Assembly (NCBI GenBank): GCA_002327445.1 | Contig: DCWA01000003.1 | Span: forward strand, 1-51,278 | Length of the DNA stretch: 51,278 nucleotides | From: Desulfobacteraceae bacterium UBA2174 | GTDB taxonomy: Bacteria > Desulfobacterota > Desulfobacteria > Desulfobacterales > UBA2174 | Direction: 5' to 3' | Shown here: positions 43,446 through 51,278 of the stretch, piece after piece | Position numbering within the stretch: position 1 is the first letter of the stretch | Layout: each line of letters begins with the position of its first letter | Notes under the pieces: model-generated | Database searches by the model: none | Seen by the model: the letters and a program-made list of their open reading frames with translations, nothing else | What the model was told of the DNA's origin: nothing | Translations under genes and position numbers: made by a program

Positions 43446-43631
43446 CTACCAGCTCGATTTGGTCACCCCGGGCAACAACCCCCGGGAGGCCATATTGCGA
43501 AAGCAGATGCGGCAGAGGCCGAACTTGCGGATGTACGCCCTCGGCCTGCCGCAGATCGGGCAGCGGTTGTAACGCCGAACCTTGAATTTGGGCTCTTTCC
43601 GGGCCTTGAGCATCAGAGCGAGTTTTGCCAA
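43446..43631 (-). CDS. rpsN: 30S ribosomal protein S14, type Z, TTG start
   Basis: A 61-residue zinc-binding S14 of the short type. The zinc ligands are C24, C27, C40 and C43 in YNRCPICGRPRAYIRKFGLC then RICF. The start is TTG with AAGGAGG ahead, giving (M)AKLALMLKARKEPKFKVRRY, the exact family length; the longer frame upstream is unsupported. Confidence 0.96.
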   Translation of the reverse strand: MAKLALMLKARKEPKFKVRRYNRCPICGRPRAYIRKFGLCRICFRNMASRGLLPGVTKSSW

Positions 43632-43691
43632 CGCATCCTCCTTGAACGGCGGCCGGAACCGGTGCATCCCTTCGGTCCGACCGCAGCGGCG

Positions 43692-44231
43692 TTAATTGCG
43701 AAAGGGCATGCCCATCAACCGGAGCAGTTCCCTGCCCTCGGTATCGTTGCGGGCCGTGGTGACGATGGTCACGTTCAGCCCCTTGATCTTTTCGATCTTG
43801 TCATAGTCGATTTCCGGAAAAATGATGTGCTCCCGGATTCCCAGCGTGTAATTGCCCCGACCGTCCATGGCCTTGGGCGACACACCCCGGAAGTCGCGCA
43901 CCCGGGGCAGGGCGACGTTGACCAGCTTGCTGAAAAAATCGAACATCCGCGCCTTGCGCAGGGTCACCGCGCAGCCGATGGGCATTCCTTCGCGCAGCTT
44001 GAAGGCGGCAATGGATTTCTTTGCCCTGGTGATCACCGGTTTCTGCCCCGCGATGGCGGTCAACTCCTCGGCGGCCCCGTCGAGCATCTTGATATTCTGG
44101 ATCGCCTCCCCGAGCCCGATGTTGAGCACGATCTTCTCCAGGCGGGGAATCTGCATCCGGTTCTTGTATCCGAAGCGCTCCACCAGCTGAGGGCACACTT
44201 CGGTTTCGTAAATCGTTTTCAGACTTGCCAT
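43692..44231 (-). CDS. rplE: 50S ribosomal protein L5
   Basis: A 179-residue 5S rRNA-binding protein, the same length as in E. coli. RLEKIVLNIGLGEAIQN, RVRDFRGVSPKAMDGRGNYT and GREHIIFPEIDYDK-like IREHIIFPEIDYDK are canonical. It follows rplX by 22 bases. Confidence 0.98.
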   Translation of the reverse strand: MASLKTIYETEVCPQLVERFGYKNRMQIPRLEKIVLNIGLGEAIQNIKMLDGAAEELTAIAGQKPVITRAKKSIAAFKLREGMPIGCAVTLRKARMFDFFSKLVNVALPRVRDFRGVSPKAMDGRGNYTLGIREHIIFPEIDYDKIEKIKGLNVTIVTTARNDTEGRELLRLMGMPFRN

Positions 44232-44253
44232 ACCGTCCTCCGGCGCGCGCCCG

Positions 44254-44583
44254 TCAGGCGTCGATCAACTCGTTGCACTTGGGGCAGACACGCTTCTTTT
44301 TGCCGTCTTCCAGCACACGCATCTGGATGCGTACCGGCGCCATGCACTTGTTGCACATCAGCATCACATTGGACCAGTGGATCGGCGCTTCGGACTCCAC
44401 GATGCCACCCTGCCGATTCTGGGCACTGGGCCGAACGTGGCGCTTGACGATATTGATGTTTTCGACGAGGACGCGGTCCTTCTTGCGGTCGACTTTGAGC
44501 ACTTTGCCGATCTTACCGGCATCCTTGCCGGCGATGACCTTGACCTTGTCGTCCTTTTTGAGCTTGCACTTGTCCCGATACAT
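44254..44583 (-). CDS. rplX: 50S ribosomal protein L24 with zinc-ribbon-like tail
   Basis: A 109-residue assembly-initiator protein. KKDDKVKVIAGKDAGKIGKV and NIVKRHVRPSAQNRQGGIVE are canonical. The C-terminal half carries two CxxC pairs (C77/C80 and C100/C103), a zinc-ribbon-like arrangement. Confidence 0.97.
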   Translation of the reverse strand: MYRDKCKLKKDDKVKVIAGKDAGKIGKVLKVDRKKDRVLVENINIVKRHVRPSAQNRQGGIVESEAPIHWSNVMLMCNKCMAPVRIQMRVLEDGKKKRVCPKCNELIDA

Positions 44584-44606
44584 ACCGTTTCCCCCGAATG
44601 CCAGTC

Positions 44607-44975
44607 TTACAACACTTCCGGCGCAAGGCTGATGATTTTCATGAAGCGCTTGGCCCGCAACTCGCGCGCCACCGGTCCGAAAATGCGGGTTCCGATCGGT
44701 TCCCGCTGGTTGTTGATCAGAACGGCGGAGTTTTCATCAAAACGGATATAGGAGCCGTCAGGCCGGCGCAGTTCCTTCTTGGTGCGCACCACGACGGCCT
44801 TCATCACGTCGCCCTTTTTCACCTTGGCGTTGGGGATCGCCTCCTTGACGCTGACAACGATGATGTCCCCCACTCCGGCGTACCGCCGCCGCGACCCGCC
44901 CAGAACCTTGATGCAATGAAGCACCTTGGCCCCGCTGTTGTCGGCGACTGTCAATTTGGACTCTGTCTGGATCAT
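44607..44975 (-). CDS. rplN: 50S ribosomal protein L14
   Basis: A 122-residue intersubunit-bridge protein. MIQTESKLTVADNSGAKVL, GDIIVVSVKEAIPNAKVKKG and GTRIFGPVARELRAKRFMKI are canonical. It follows rpsQ by 21 bases. Confidence 0.98.
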   Translation of the reverse strand: MIQTESKLTVADNSGAKVLHCIKVLGGSRRRYAGVGDIIVVSVKEAIPNAKVKKGDVMKAVVVRTKKELRRPDGSYIRFDENSAVLINNQREPIGTRIFGPVARELRAKRFMKIISLAPEVL

Positions 44976-44996
44976 CTCTGCCTACTCCTTGTCCCG

Positions 44997-45254
44997 TCAT
45001 ACCGCTTTCTGGAGGATCCTGCTCACACGCCAGCGCTTCATCTTGCTCAACGGTCGGGATTCGACGATCAGGACCTGATCTCCTGTCCGGCACTCGTTGC
45101 GTTCGTCGTGGGCTGCAAAACTGGACCGGCGCCGCAGCCGTTTTTGGTATAGGGGGTGCTGCACCAGCCGCTCGACCTGTACCGTGACCGTCTTGTCCAT
45201 CTTGTCGCTGACGACCGTTCCGATCAGTTGCTTTTTTGTTCCTCTGGTTTTCAT
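44997..45254 (-). CDS. rpsQ: 30S ribosomal protein S17
   Basis: An 85-residue 16S rRNA-binding protein. KQLIGTVVSDKMDKTVTVQVERLVQHPLY-like text (VSDKMDKTVTVQVERLVQHP) and GDQVLIVESRPLSKMKRWRV are canonical. ATG start, 14 bases after rpmC. Confidence 0.98.
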   Translation of the reverse strand: MKTRGTKKQLIGTVVSDKMDKTVTVQVERLVQHPLYQKRLRRRSSFAAHDERNECRTGDQVLIVESRPLSKMKRWRVSRILQKAV

Positions 45255-45268
45255 GGTCTGCTATCGTC

Positions 45269-45472
45269 TCACTTGGCGGTTGGTTGCAGTTCGCGTTCCC
45301 GAAGCAGGGTCTGCACCCGTGCGATGGACCGACGGGTCTGTTTGATGCGCTGCGGGCTCTCCAGTTGGCCGTTGCTGTGCTGAAAGCGCAGGTTGAACAA
45401 CTCCTGCTTCAGGTCGTCGGCCTTGCGGCGCATCTCCTCGAGGCTCATGTCACGGATCTCACTGGCCTTCAT
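45269..45472 (-). CDS. rpmC: 50S ribosomal protein L29
   Basis: A 67-residue helical protein near the exit tunnel. MKASEIRDMSLEEMRRKADD and RRSIARVQTLLRERE are canonical. Its ATG overlaps the rplP stop by four bases. Confidence 0.98.
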   Translation of the reverse strand: MKASEIRDMSLEEMRRKADDLKQELFNLRFQHSNGQLESPQRIKQTRRSIARVQTLLRERELQPTAK

Positions 45473-45885
45473 AACAGCTCACTCCTCTCGATGAAGCGGG
45501 TCTTCACCGGCAGCTTGAAGGCCGCCAGCCGCAGGGCCTCCTGCGCCAGCTCGCGGGAAATGCCCTCCATCTCGTAGAGGATCCGACCCGGCTTGACCAC
45601 CGCCACCCAGGCTTCCGGCGCTCCCTTTCCCTTGCCCATGCGCACTTCGGCCGGCTTCTTGGAAATGGGTTTGTCCGGGAAGACGCGGATCCACATCTTG
45701 CCCCCGCGCTTGACGTGGCGGGTCATGGCGATACGGGCCGCCTCGATCTGCTTGGCGCTGACAAATCCGCACTCGAGGGCCTGCAGACCGAACTGGCCGA
45801 AGCTCAGGCGGCCGCCGCGATCGGCCTGACCGCGCATCTTGCCCTTTTGCATCTTGCGAAACTTGACCTTCTTGGGACTGAGCAT
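45469..45885 (-). CDS. rplP: 50S ribosomal protein L16
   Basis: A 138-residue protein near the A-site tRNA. MLSPKKVKFRKMQKGKMRGQ and WIRVFPDKPISKKPAEVRMG, then KGAPEAWVAVVKPGRILYEM, are canonical. CAAGGAG precedes the ATG. Confidence 0.98.
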   Translation of the reverse strand: MLSPKKVKFRKMQKGKMRGQADRGGRLSFGQFGLQALECGFVSAKQIEAARIAMTRHVKRGGKMWIRVFPDKPISKKPAEVRMGKGKGAPEAWVAVVKPGRILYEMEGISRELAQEALRLAAFKLPVKTRFIERSELL

Positions 45886-45900
45886 TTTGTCAACTCCTTG

Positions 45901-46554
45901 CTATGCGCTGGCGGCCGCAGGTTCCTGCGAAAGCACTTCACCTTTGAAGATGAAGACCTTGACACCCACCGCGCCGTAGGTCGTACGCGCCTCGGTGAAA
46001 CCGTAGTCGATATCGGCGCGCAGCGTATGAAGCGGCACTCTTCCTTCCCGATACTGTTCACAACGCGCCATCTCGGCGCCACCGAGCCGCCCGCTGCAAA
46101 TCACCTTGATTCCCTGGGCCCCGAAACGCATCGCCGATTGAATCCCGCGCTTCATCGCCCGCCGGAATGCCACCCGCCGCTCGATTTGGCTGGCGATGTT
46201 CTCGGCCACCAGTTGGGCGTCCACCTCGGGCTTGCGGACCTCCTGGATATCGATGAGAATATCGCCGGGGATCAACTTCTCGACCTCCTTTTTCAAGGTC
46301 GCGATTTCGGCCCCTTTCTTGCCGATGACGATCCCGGGCCGAGCCGTGAAGATCCTCAGCCGCACCCGGTTGGAGGACCGCTCGATCTCGATGCGCGAGA
46401 TGCCGGCGTGATGCAGCTTGCGCTTGAGAAATCCCCGCACCTTGTGATCCTCGAAAATGTAATCGGCGTATTTACGCCGATCGGCGTACCAGCGCGATTC
46501 CCAGGTTTTGACGATTCCCAGTCTCAGTCCGACGGGATTAACTTTCTGGCCCAA
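45901..46554 (-). CDS. rpsC: 30S ribosomal protein S3, TTG start
   Basis: A 217-residue small-subunit protein with a KH domain, part of the mRNA entry helicase. GQKVNPVGLRLGIVKTWESR, IVIGKKGAEIATLKKEVEKL and GLPLHTLRADIDYG-like VPLHTLRADIDYGF are canonical. The start is TTG with GGGGAGG upstream, giving (M)GQKVNPVGLRLGI; a start further up would overlap rplV and match no homologue. Confidence 0.97.
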   Translation of the reverse strand: MGQKVNPVGLRLGIVKTWESRWYADRRKYADYIFEDHKVRGFLKRKLHHAGISRIEIERSSNRVRLRIFTARPGIVIGKKGAEIATLKKEVEKLIPGDILIDIQEVRKPEVDAQLVAENIASQIERRVAFRRAMKRGIQSAMRFGAQGIKVICSGRLGGAEMARCEQYREGRVPLHTLRADIDYGFTEARTTYGAVGVKVFIFKGEVLSQEPAAASA

Positions 46555-46570
46555 GCTGTCCTCCCCTTCG

Positions 46571-46909
46571 TTAAGCCGATTCTTCCGCAAGAATGACCGT
46601 GATGTGTGCCGTTCGCTTCAGGATGCGGGTACCGCGTCCCCGGGCCCGCGCCCGGAACCGCTTCAGGGTGGGTCCCGCATCGGCGGTCACGTCGCGGATC
46701 ACCAGGCGATCGACATCCACCCCCGGGCGCTGGTCGGCGTTGGCCACCGCGCTGCGCAGAGTCTTTTCAATGAGCCGGGCCGCCTTTTGGGGCATGAATT
46801 TGAGTCGATCCAGCCCCGTCTCCACCGGCTGTCCTTTGACGGCGCCAATCACCATCCGGACCTTCAGCGGCGAAATGCGCACATACTTGGAAACCGCCTT
46901 GACCTCCAT
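46571..46909 (-). CDS. rplV: 50S ribosomal protein L22
   Basis: A 112-residue exit-tunnel protein. KYVRISPLKVRMVIGAVKGQ and TLKRFRARARGRGTRILKRT are canonical. It ends 16 bases before the rpsC TTG. Confidence 0.98.
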   Translation of the reverse strand: MEVKAVSKYVRISPLKVRMVIGAVKGQPVETGLDRLKFMPQKAARLIEKTLRSAVANADQRPGVDVDRLVIRDVTADAGPTLKRFRARARGRGTRILKRTAHITVILAEESA

Positions 46910-46933
46910 CGCACAAATCCTTTTTCTGGATGC

Positions 46934-47215
46934 CTACTTCTTAAGTTTCGACTTCTTGTCGCCGGCGTGGCCGTAAAAGGTGCGCGTCGGCGAAAACTCC
47001 CCCAGCTTGTGGCCAACCATGTCCTCGGTGATGAAGACGGGGATGAACTTCTTGCCGTTGTGCACCGCCATCGTCAAACCGACCATCTCGGGGACGACGG
47101 TGGACCGCCGCGACCAGGTCTTGACCACCCGGTTGCTTCGGCTCTCCTGGGAGACCCGCACCCGATTGAGCAGTTTGGTTTCGACGTAAGGACCTTTTTT
47201 CAACGACCGTGGCAT
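46934..47215 (-). CDS. rpsS: 30S ribosomal protein S19
   Basis: A 93-residue small-subunit head protein. MPRSLKKGPYVETKLLNRV, TWSRRSTVVPEMVGLTMAVH and GHKLGEFSPTRTFYGH are canonical. The ATG at 47215 gives the family start. It is 61 bases after rplB. Confidence 0.98.
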   Translation of the reverse strand: MPRSLKKGPYVETKLLNRVRVSQESRSNRVVKTWSRRSTVVPEMVGLTMAVHNGKKFIPVFITEDMVGHKLGEFSPTRTFYGHAGDKKSKLKK

Positions 47216-47276
47216 AGCTTCTCCTGTACAGTCCCACCGTGCGGCCGACCGATCGAGGCGGCGGCGCGAACCTGGG

Positions 47277-48101
47277 TCACTTGCTGCGCTGCTTGACAAT
47301 CAAGCGCCGATGCTTCCCCTTGCGGCGCGTCTTGAACCCCTTGGCCGGCTGCCCCCAGGGCGAACAAGGATGCCGTCCACCGCTGCTGCGGCCCTCGCCC
47401 CCTCCCATGGGATGATCCACCGGGTTCATGGCGACCCCGCGCACCCGAGGCCGGCGTCCGAGCCATCGGCGACGGCCCGCCTTGCCCAGCGACTCGTTCT
47501 CGTGCTCGACATTGCCCACCTGGCCGATGGTGGCCTGGCAAACGCTCAACACCATGCGCACCTCGCCAGAAGGAAGCTTGACCAGGGCGTAACGGTCCTC
47601 CTTGGCCATGAGCTGGGCATAGCTGCCGGCGCTGCGGACCATCTGCCCACCCTTGCCGGGGCGCAACTCGATGTTGTGGATGTGCGTACCCAGCGGGATG
47701 TTTTTCAGCGGCAGACTGTTGCCTGGCTTGATGTCCGCCTCGGCGCCGGCCAGCACCGTTTCCCCCACTGCCAACTGCACCGGGGCCAGGATGTAGCGCT
47801 TCTCGCCGTCGGCGTAGTTCAGCAGCGCAATGCGCGCACTGCGGTTCGGATCGTATTCGATGGCGGCGACCCGAGCCGGGATGCCGATCTTGTCGCGCTT
47901 GAAATCAATGATCCGGTAGTGGCGTTTGTGCCCGCCGCCACGGTGTCGCGCGGTGACCCGCCCGAGGTTGTTGCGGCCGGCGCCCTGCACGCGCTTCGAG
48001 ATCAGGCTCTTTTCAGGCCCCTTCGGCGCCAGTTCGGCACCGTCGAGGTAGGTCTGAAAACGCCTTCCGGCAGAAGTCGGTTTTACCTTCTTGATCGCCA
48101 T
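47277..48101 (-). CDS. rplB: 50S ribosomal protein L2
   Basis: A 274-residue core protein needed for subunit association and peptidyl transfer. Canonical parts are KSLISKRVQGAGRNNLGRVT-like GRNNLGRVTARHRGGGHKRH, LRPGKGGQMVRSAGSYAQLM and RGVAMNPVDHPMGGGEGRSS. It lies 18 bases after rplW. Confidence 0.98.
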   Translation of the reverse strand: MAIKKVKPTSAGRRFQTYLDGAELAPKGPEKSLISKRVQGAGRNNLGRVTARHRGGGHKRHYRIIDFKRDKIGIPARVAAIEYDPNRSARIALLNYADGEKRYILAPVQLAVGETVLAGAEADIKPGNSLPLKNIPLGTHIHNIELRPGKGGQMVRSAGSYAQLMAKEDRYALVKLPSGEVRMVLSVCQATIGQVGNVEHENESLGKAGRRRWLGRRPRVRGVAMNPVDHPMGGGEGRSSGGRHPCSPWGQPAKGFKTRRKGKHRRLIVKQRSK

Positions 48102-48119
48102 GGTCCGTCCCTTTGTCTT

Positions 48120-48407
48120 TTAGGCCCCTTCGAAAAACTCGATGCGCTCACCGGGCATCAGCGTCACGATGGCCTTCTTCCAGTCCTTGCGCTTGCTGAG
48201 AATCCGCCCCCGGCGCTTGACCTTGCCTTTGACGTGCTGGGTATTGACCGCCGCCACGTGCACCTTGAAGATTTTCTCCACGGCCCGCTTCACCTCGACG
48301 CGGTTGGCGCGGCGGGCCACTTCGAAGGAAATCTGGTTGCGCTCGTCCTTTTGCACGGTGGTCTTTTCGGTGATCACCGGTCTGACGATGATGTCGTAAG
48401 TGTTCAT
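48120..48407 (-). CDS. rplW: 50S ribosomal protein L23
   Basis: A 95-residue exit-tunnel protein that docks SRP and trigger factor. YDIIVRPVITEKTTVQKDER and GRILSKRKDWKKAIVTLMPG are canonical. Its ATG overlaps the rplD stop by four bases. Confidence 0.98.
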   Translation of the reverse strand: MNTYDIIVRPVITEKTTVQKDERNQISFEVARRANRVEVKRAVEKIFKVHVAAVNTQHVKGKVKRRGRILSKRKDWKKAIVTLMPGERIEFFEGA

Positions 48408-49024
48408 GCCAGCCTCCCTTCGATCTGCTGCACGGTGGGCGCCAGCAGCACGAGCCGATCGCAGTTGAGCAGGTCGTACACATTCAATCCCTCGGCCCGC
48501 ATCACCCGGACCCCCGGCACATTGCGCGAGGACAGCTCCAGGTTCGGGTTGTCCCCATCGGTGACGATGAGGGTCTTGCCGAGGTTCAGAGCGCGCATCA
48601 CCGCCACGAAATCCTTGGTTTTCGGCGCATCGAAGGCGATTTGGTCCACCACGATCAGCGCTTGTCCGGCCAGCTTGGACGACAGGGCCATCTTGAGCGC
48701 CAATCGCCGCACCTTCTTGTTCAGCTTGGCGGTGTAGTTGCGCCCGTCGGGCCCGAAGACCACGCCGCCGCCCCGGAGCAGGGGACTCTTGATGTCCCCG
48801 CGCCGCGCCCGGCCGGTGCCCTTCTGTTTGAAGAGTTTGCGCGTCGATCCGGCCACATCCCCCCGGTGGCGCACTGAAGCGGTCGCCGAACGTCGGTTGG
48901 CCAGCTGGACGGTCACCACCTCGTGCAGCAGCGCCGGCCGCACCGGTACATTAAAGATCGCATCGGGCAGTTCCAGCTCGGATACCTTCTCTGCTCGCAT
49001 GTTGAAAACGTCTACGACTGCCAT
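48404..49024 (-). CDS. rplD: 50S ribosomal protein L4
   Basis: A 206-residue exit-tunnel protein; in E. coli it also represses the S10 operon. Canonical parts are GSTRKLFKQKGTGRARRGDI, GGVVFGPDGRNYTAKLNKKV and LNVYDLLNCDRLVLL. Overlaps rplW by four bases. Confidence 0.98.
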   Translation of the reverse strand: MAVVDVFNMRAEKVSELELPDAIFNVPVRPALLHEVVTVQLANRRSATASVRHRGDVAGSTRKLFKQKGTGRARRGDIKSPLLRGGGVVFGPDGRNYTAKLNKKVRRLALKMALSSKLAGQALIVVDQIAFDAPKTKDFVAVMRALNLGKTLIVTDGDNPNLELSSRNVPGVRVMRAEGLNVYDLLNCDRLVLLAPTVQQIEGRLA

Positions 49025-49064
49025 CGTTTCCCCTCGTCAGAACGGTGGGCCGATACCGGCCGAA

Positions 49065-49697
49065 TCACTTTGACTTCCCGGGCTTGCGGATCGTCACCAG
49101 CCCCTGACCGGGGCCGGGAATGGCGCCCCGGACCAATACCAGATTCTCCTCGGGCCGGACATCGACGACTTCCAGGTTGCGCACGGTCTGGCGCACGTTT
49201 CCGTAATGCCCGGGCATCCGCTTGCCCTTGACCACCCGGCTGGGCCAGGCGCTGCTTCCGATGGATCCCGGCGGCCGCACGTTCTTGGAACCATGCGTCT
49301 CCGGCCCCCGGTGAAACCCGTGCCGCTTGATCACGCCGGCAAAACCTCGTCCCTTGGTCGTCCCGGTGACATCGACCCGTTCGCCGACCTGGAAAAGGTC
49401 GGCCCCGATGGTCTGCCCCGGCGTGAAGTCGGCCGGATTGGCCACCCCCACTTCGCGCAGTACTTCCGGCGACTGTTCACCGCTCTTGGCCAAATGTCCC
49501 TTGAGGGGCTGACTGATGCGCTTGGCGCGGCGCCGGCCGAAGCCGAGTTGAAGGGCATTGTAGCCGTCGGTCGCCTCCTGCTTCACCTGCGTCACCACGC
49601 AGGGTCCGGCCTGGATAACGGTGACCGGGACCACACGCCCGTCAGGCGCGAACACGTTGGTCATCCCCAGCTTTCTGCCAATGATCCCTTTACACAT
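49065..49697 (-). CDS. rplC: 50S ribosomal protein L3
   Basis: A 210-residue early-assembly protein near the peptidyl-transferase centre. MCKGIIGRKLGMTNVFAPDG, GTTKGRGFAGVIKRHGFHRG and GKRMPGHYGNVRQTVRNLEV are canonical. ATG at 49697, with GGTGGG upstream. Confidence 0.98.
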   Translation of the reverse strand: MCKGIIGRKLGMTNVFAPDGRVVPVTVIQAGPCVVTQVKQEATDGYNALQLGFGRRRAKRISQPLKGHLAKSGEQSPEVLREVGVANPADFTPGQTIGADLFQVGERVDVTGTTKGRGFAGVIKRHGFHRGPETHGSKNVRPPGSIGSSAWPSRVVKGKRMPGHYGNVRQTVRNLEVVDVRPEENLVLVRGAIPGPGQGLVTIRKPGKSK

Positions 49698-49733
49698 GAT
49701 GCCCACCGATCTTTGGATCTCGTTTTGGATCTT

Positions 49734-50045
49734 TTAAAGTTTGATCTCCACATCGACACCCGGCGACAGATCCAGCTTCATCAGGGCATCCACCGTCTGC
49801 TGGGTCGGCTCCAGAATATCGAGCAGGCGTTTGTGCGTGCGGACCTCGAACTGCTCCCGCGACTTCTTGTCGATATGCGGCGACCGCAGCACGCAAAACT
49901 TGTTGATGCGGGTCGGCAATGGTATCGGACCCACCACCTTGGCCCCGGTCTTTTTGGCCGTGTCGACGATGTCCGTCGATGACTGGTCCAGCAGCTTGTG
50001 ATCGTAAGCCTTGAGGCGAATCCGGATCTTGGTGTTCATGATCAT
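49734..50045 (-). CDS. rpsJ: 30S ribosomal protein S10
   Basis: A 104-residue small-subunit protein that also binds NusB in antitermination. KIRIRLKAYDHKLLDQS and VVGPIPLPTRINKFCVLRSP are canonical. Two ATGs (50045, 50039) are possible; both follow GGGGAAAGA. It lies 19 bases after tuf and probably shares its message. Confidence 0.97.
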   Translation of the reverse strand: MIMNTKIRIRLKAYDHKLLDQSSTDIVDTAKKTGAKVVGPIPLPTRINKFCVLRSPHIDKKSREQFEVRTHKRLLDILEPTQQTVDALMKLDLSPGVDVEIKL

Positions 50046-50064
50046 GGCGCAGATCTTTCCCCGT

Positions 50065-51258
<1,194 letters not shown>

Positions 51259-51278
51259 CTTCCCGTCCTCCAGCTGTC

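Overview
The window is about 51 kb of GC-rich bacterial chromosome that reads like a member of the Desulfobacterota (sulfate-reducing or syntrophic 'deltaproteobacteria', perhaps near Desulfosarcina/Desulfatitalea). This placement is inferred from gene content, not from a search. It rests on a single-subunit SdhC with SdhA/SdhB, an fmdB-groES-groEL operon, a 2-hydroxyacyl-CoA dehydratase set beside a glutaconyl-CoA decarboxylase alpha subunit, and a complete S10-spc-alpha ribosomal block.

Layout. 1-460: non-coding, with a degenerate ~25-bp tandem repeat. 0.46-4.0 kb: DUF4124 secreted protein, GspE/PilB ATPase, LysM envelope protein. 4.2-7.2 kb: groEL, groES, fmdB and an orphan HELIH-motif protein. 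7.3-9.5 kb: a 32-residue very basic mS38-like ORF, a long hairpin terminator, hflKC. 9.6-16.4 kb: DciA-like protein, N6-adenine methyltransferase, two tRNA-Ser genes (CGA and GGA) around a repeat-bearing low-coding gap, then dnaX-ebfC-recR-ykgJ, a small winged-helix-like ORF and a glutamate-racemase-like protein without its catalytic cysteines. 16.4-24 kb: ClC channel coupled to an HTH-PTS EIIA protein, sdhCAB, a cytidylate-kinase-like protein with a BON-like tail, a TetR regulator. 24.4-26.9 kb: UDP-glucose dehydrogenase and UDP-glucuronate epimerase. 26.9-35.7 kb: GltS symporter, AEC transporter, MoaD/ThiS-HesA pair, dehydratase activator plus two dehydratase subunits, and divergent gcdA. 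35.8-51.3 kb: 29 genes on the minus strand from tuf to rplQ.

How the genes work together. dnaX-ebfC-recR is a replication/recombination operon. The fmdB-groES-groEL unit probably shares one sigma70-like promoter. sdhCAB makes a membrane quinone-linked succinate dehydrogenase or fumarate reductase. The most suggestive metabolic group is GltS + HgdC/A/B-like + GcdA. Together these could import glutamate and run the late hydroxyglutarate steps (2-hydroxyglutaryl-CoA to glutaconyl-CoA to crotonyl-CoA). The dehydratase genes and gcdA are read from back-to-back near-consensus promoters.

The ribosomal block is canonical in order, except that adk and map are absent between secY and infA. A striking detail is that five of its ten 30S genes (rpsC, rpsN, rpsE, rpsM with TTG; rpsD with GTG) start with non-ATG codons, while all sixteen 50S genes use ATG.
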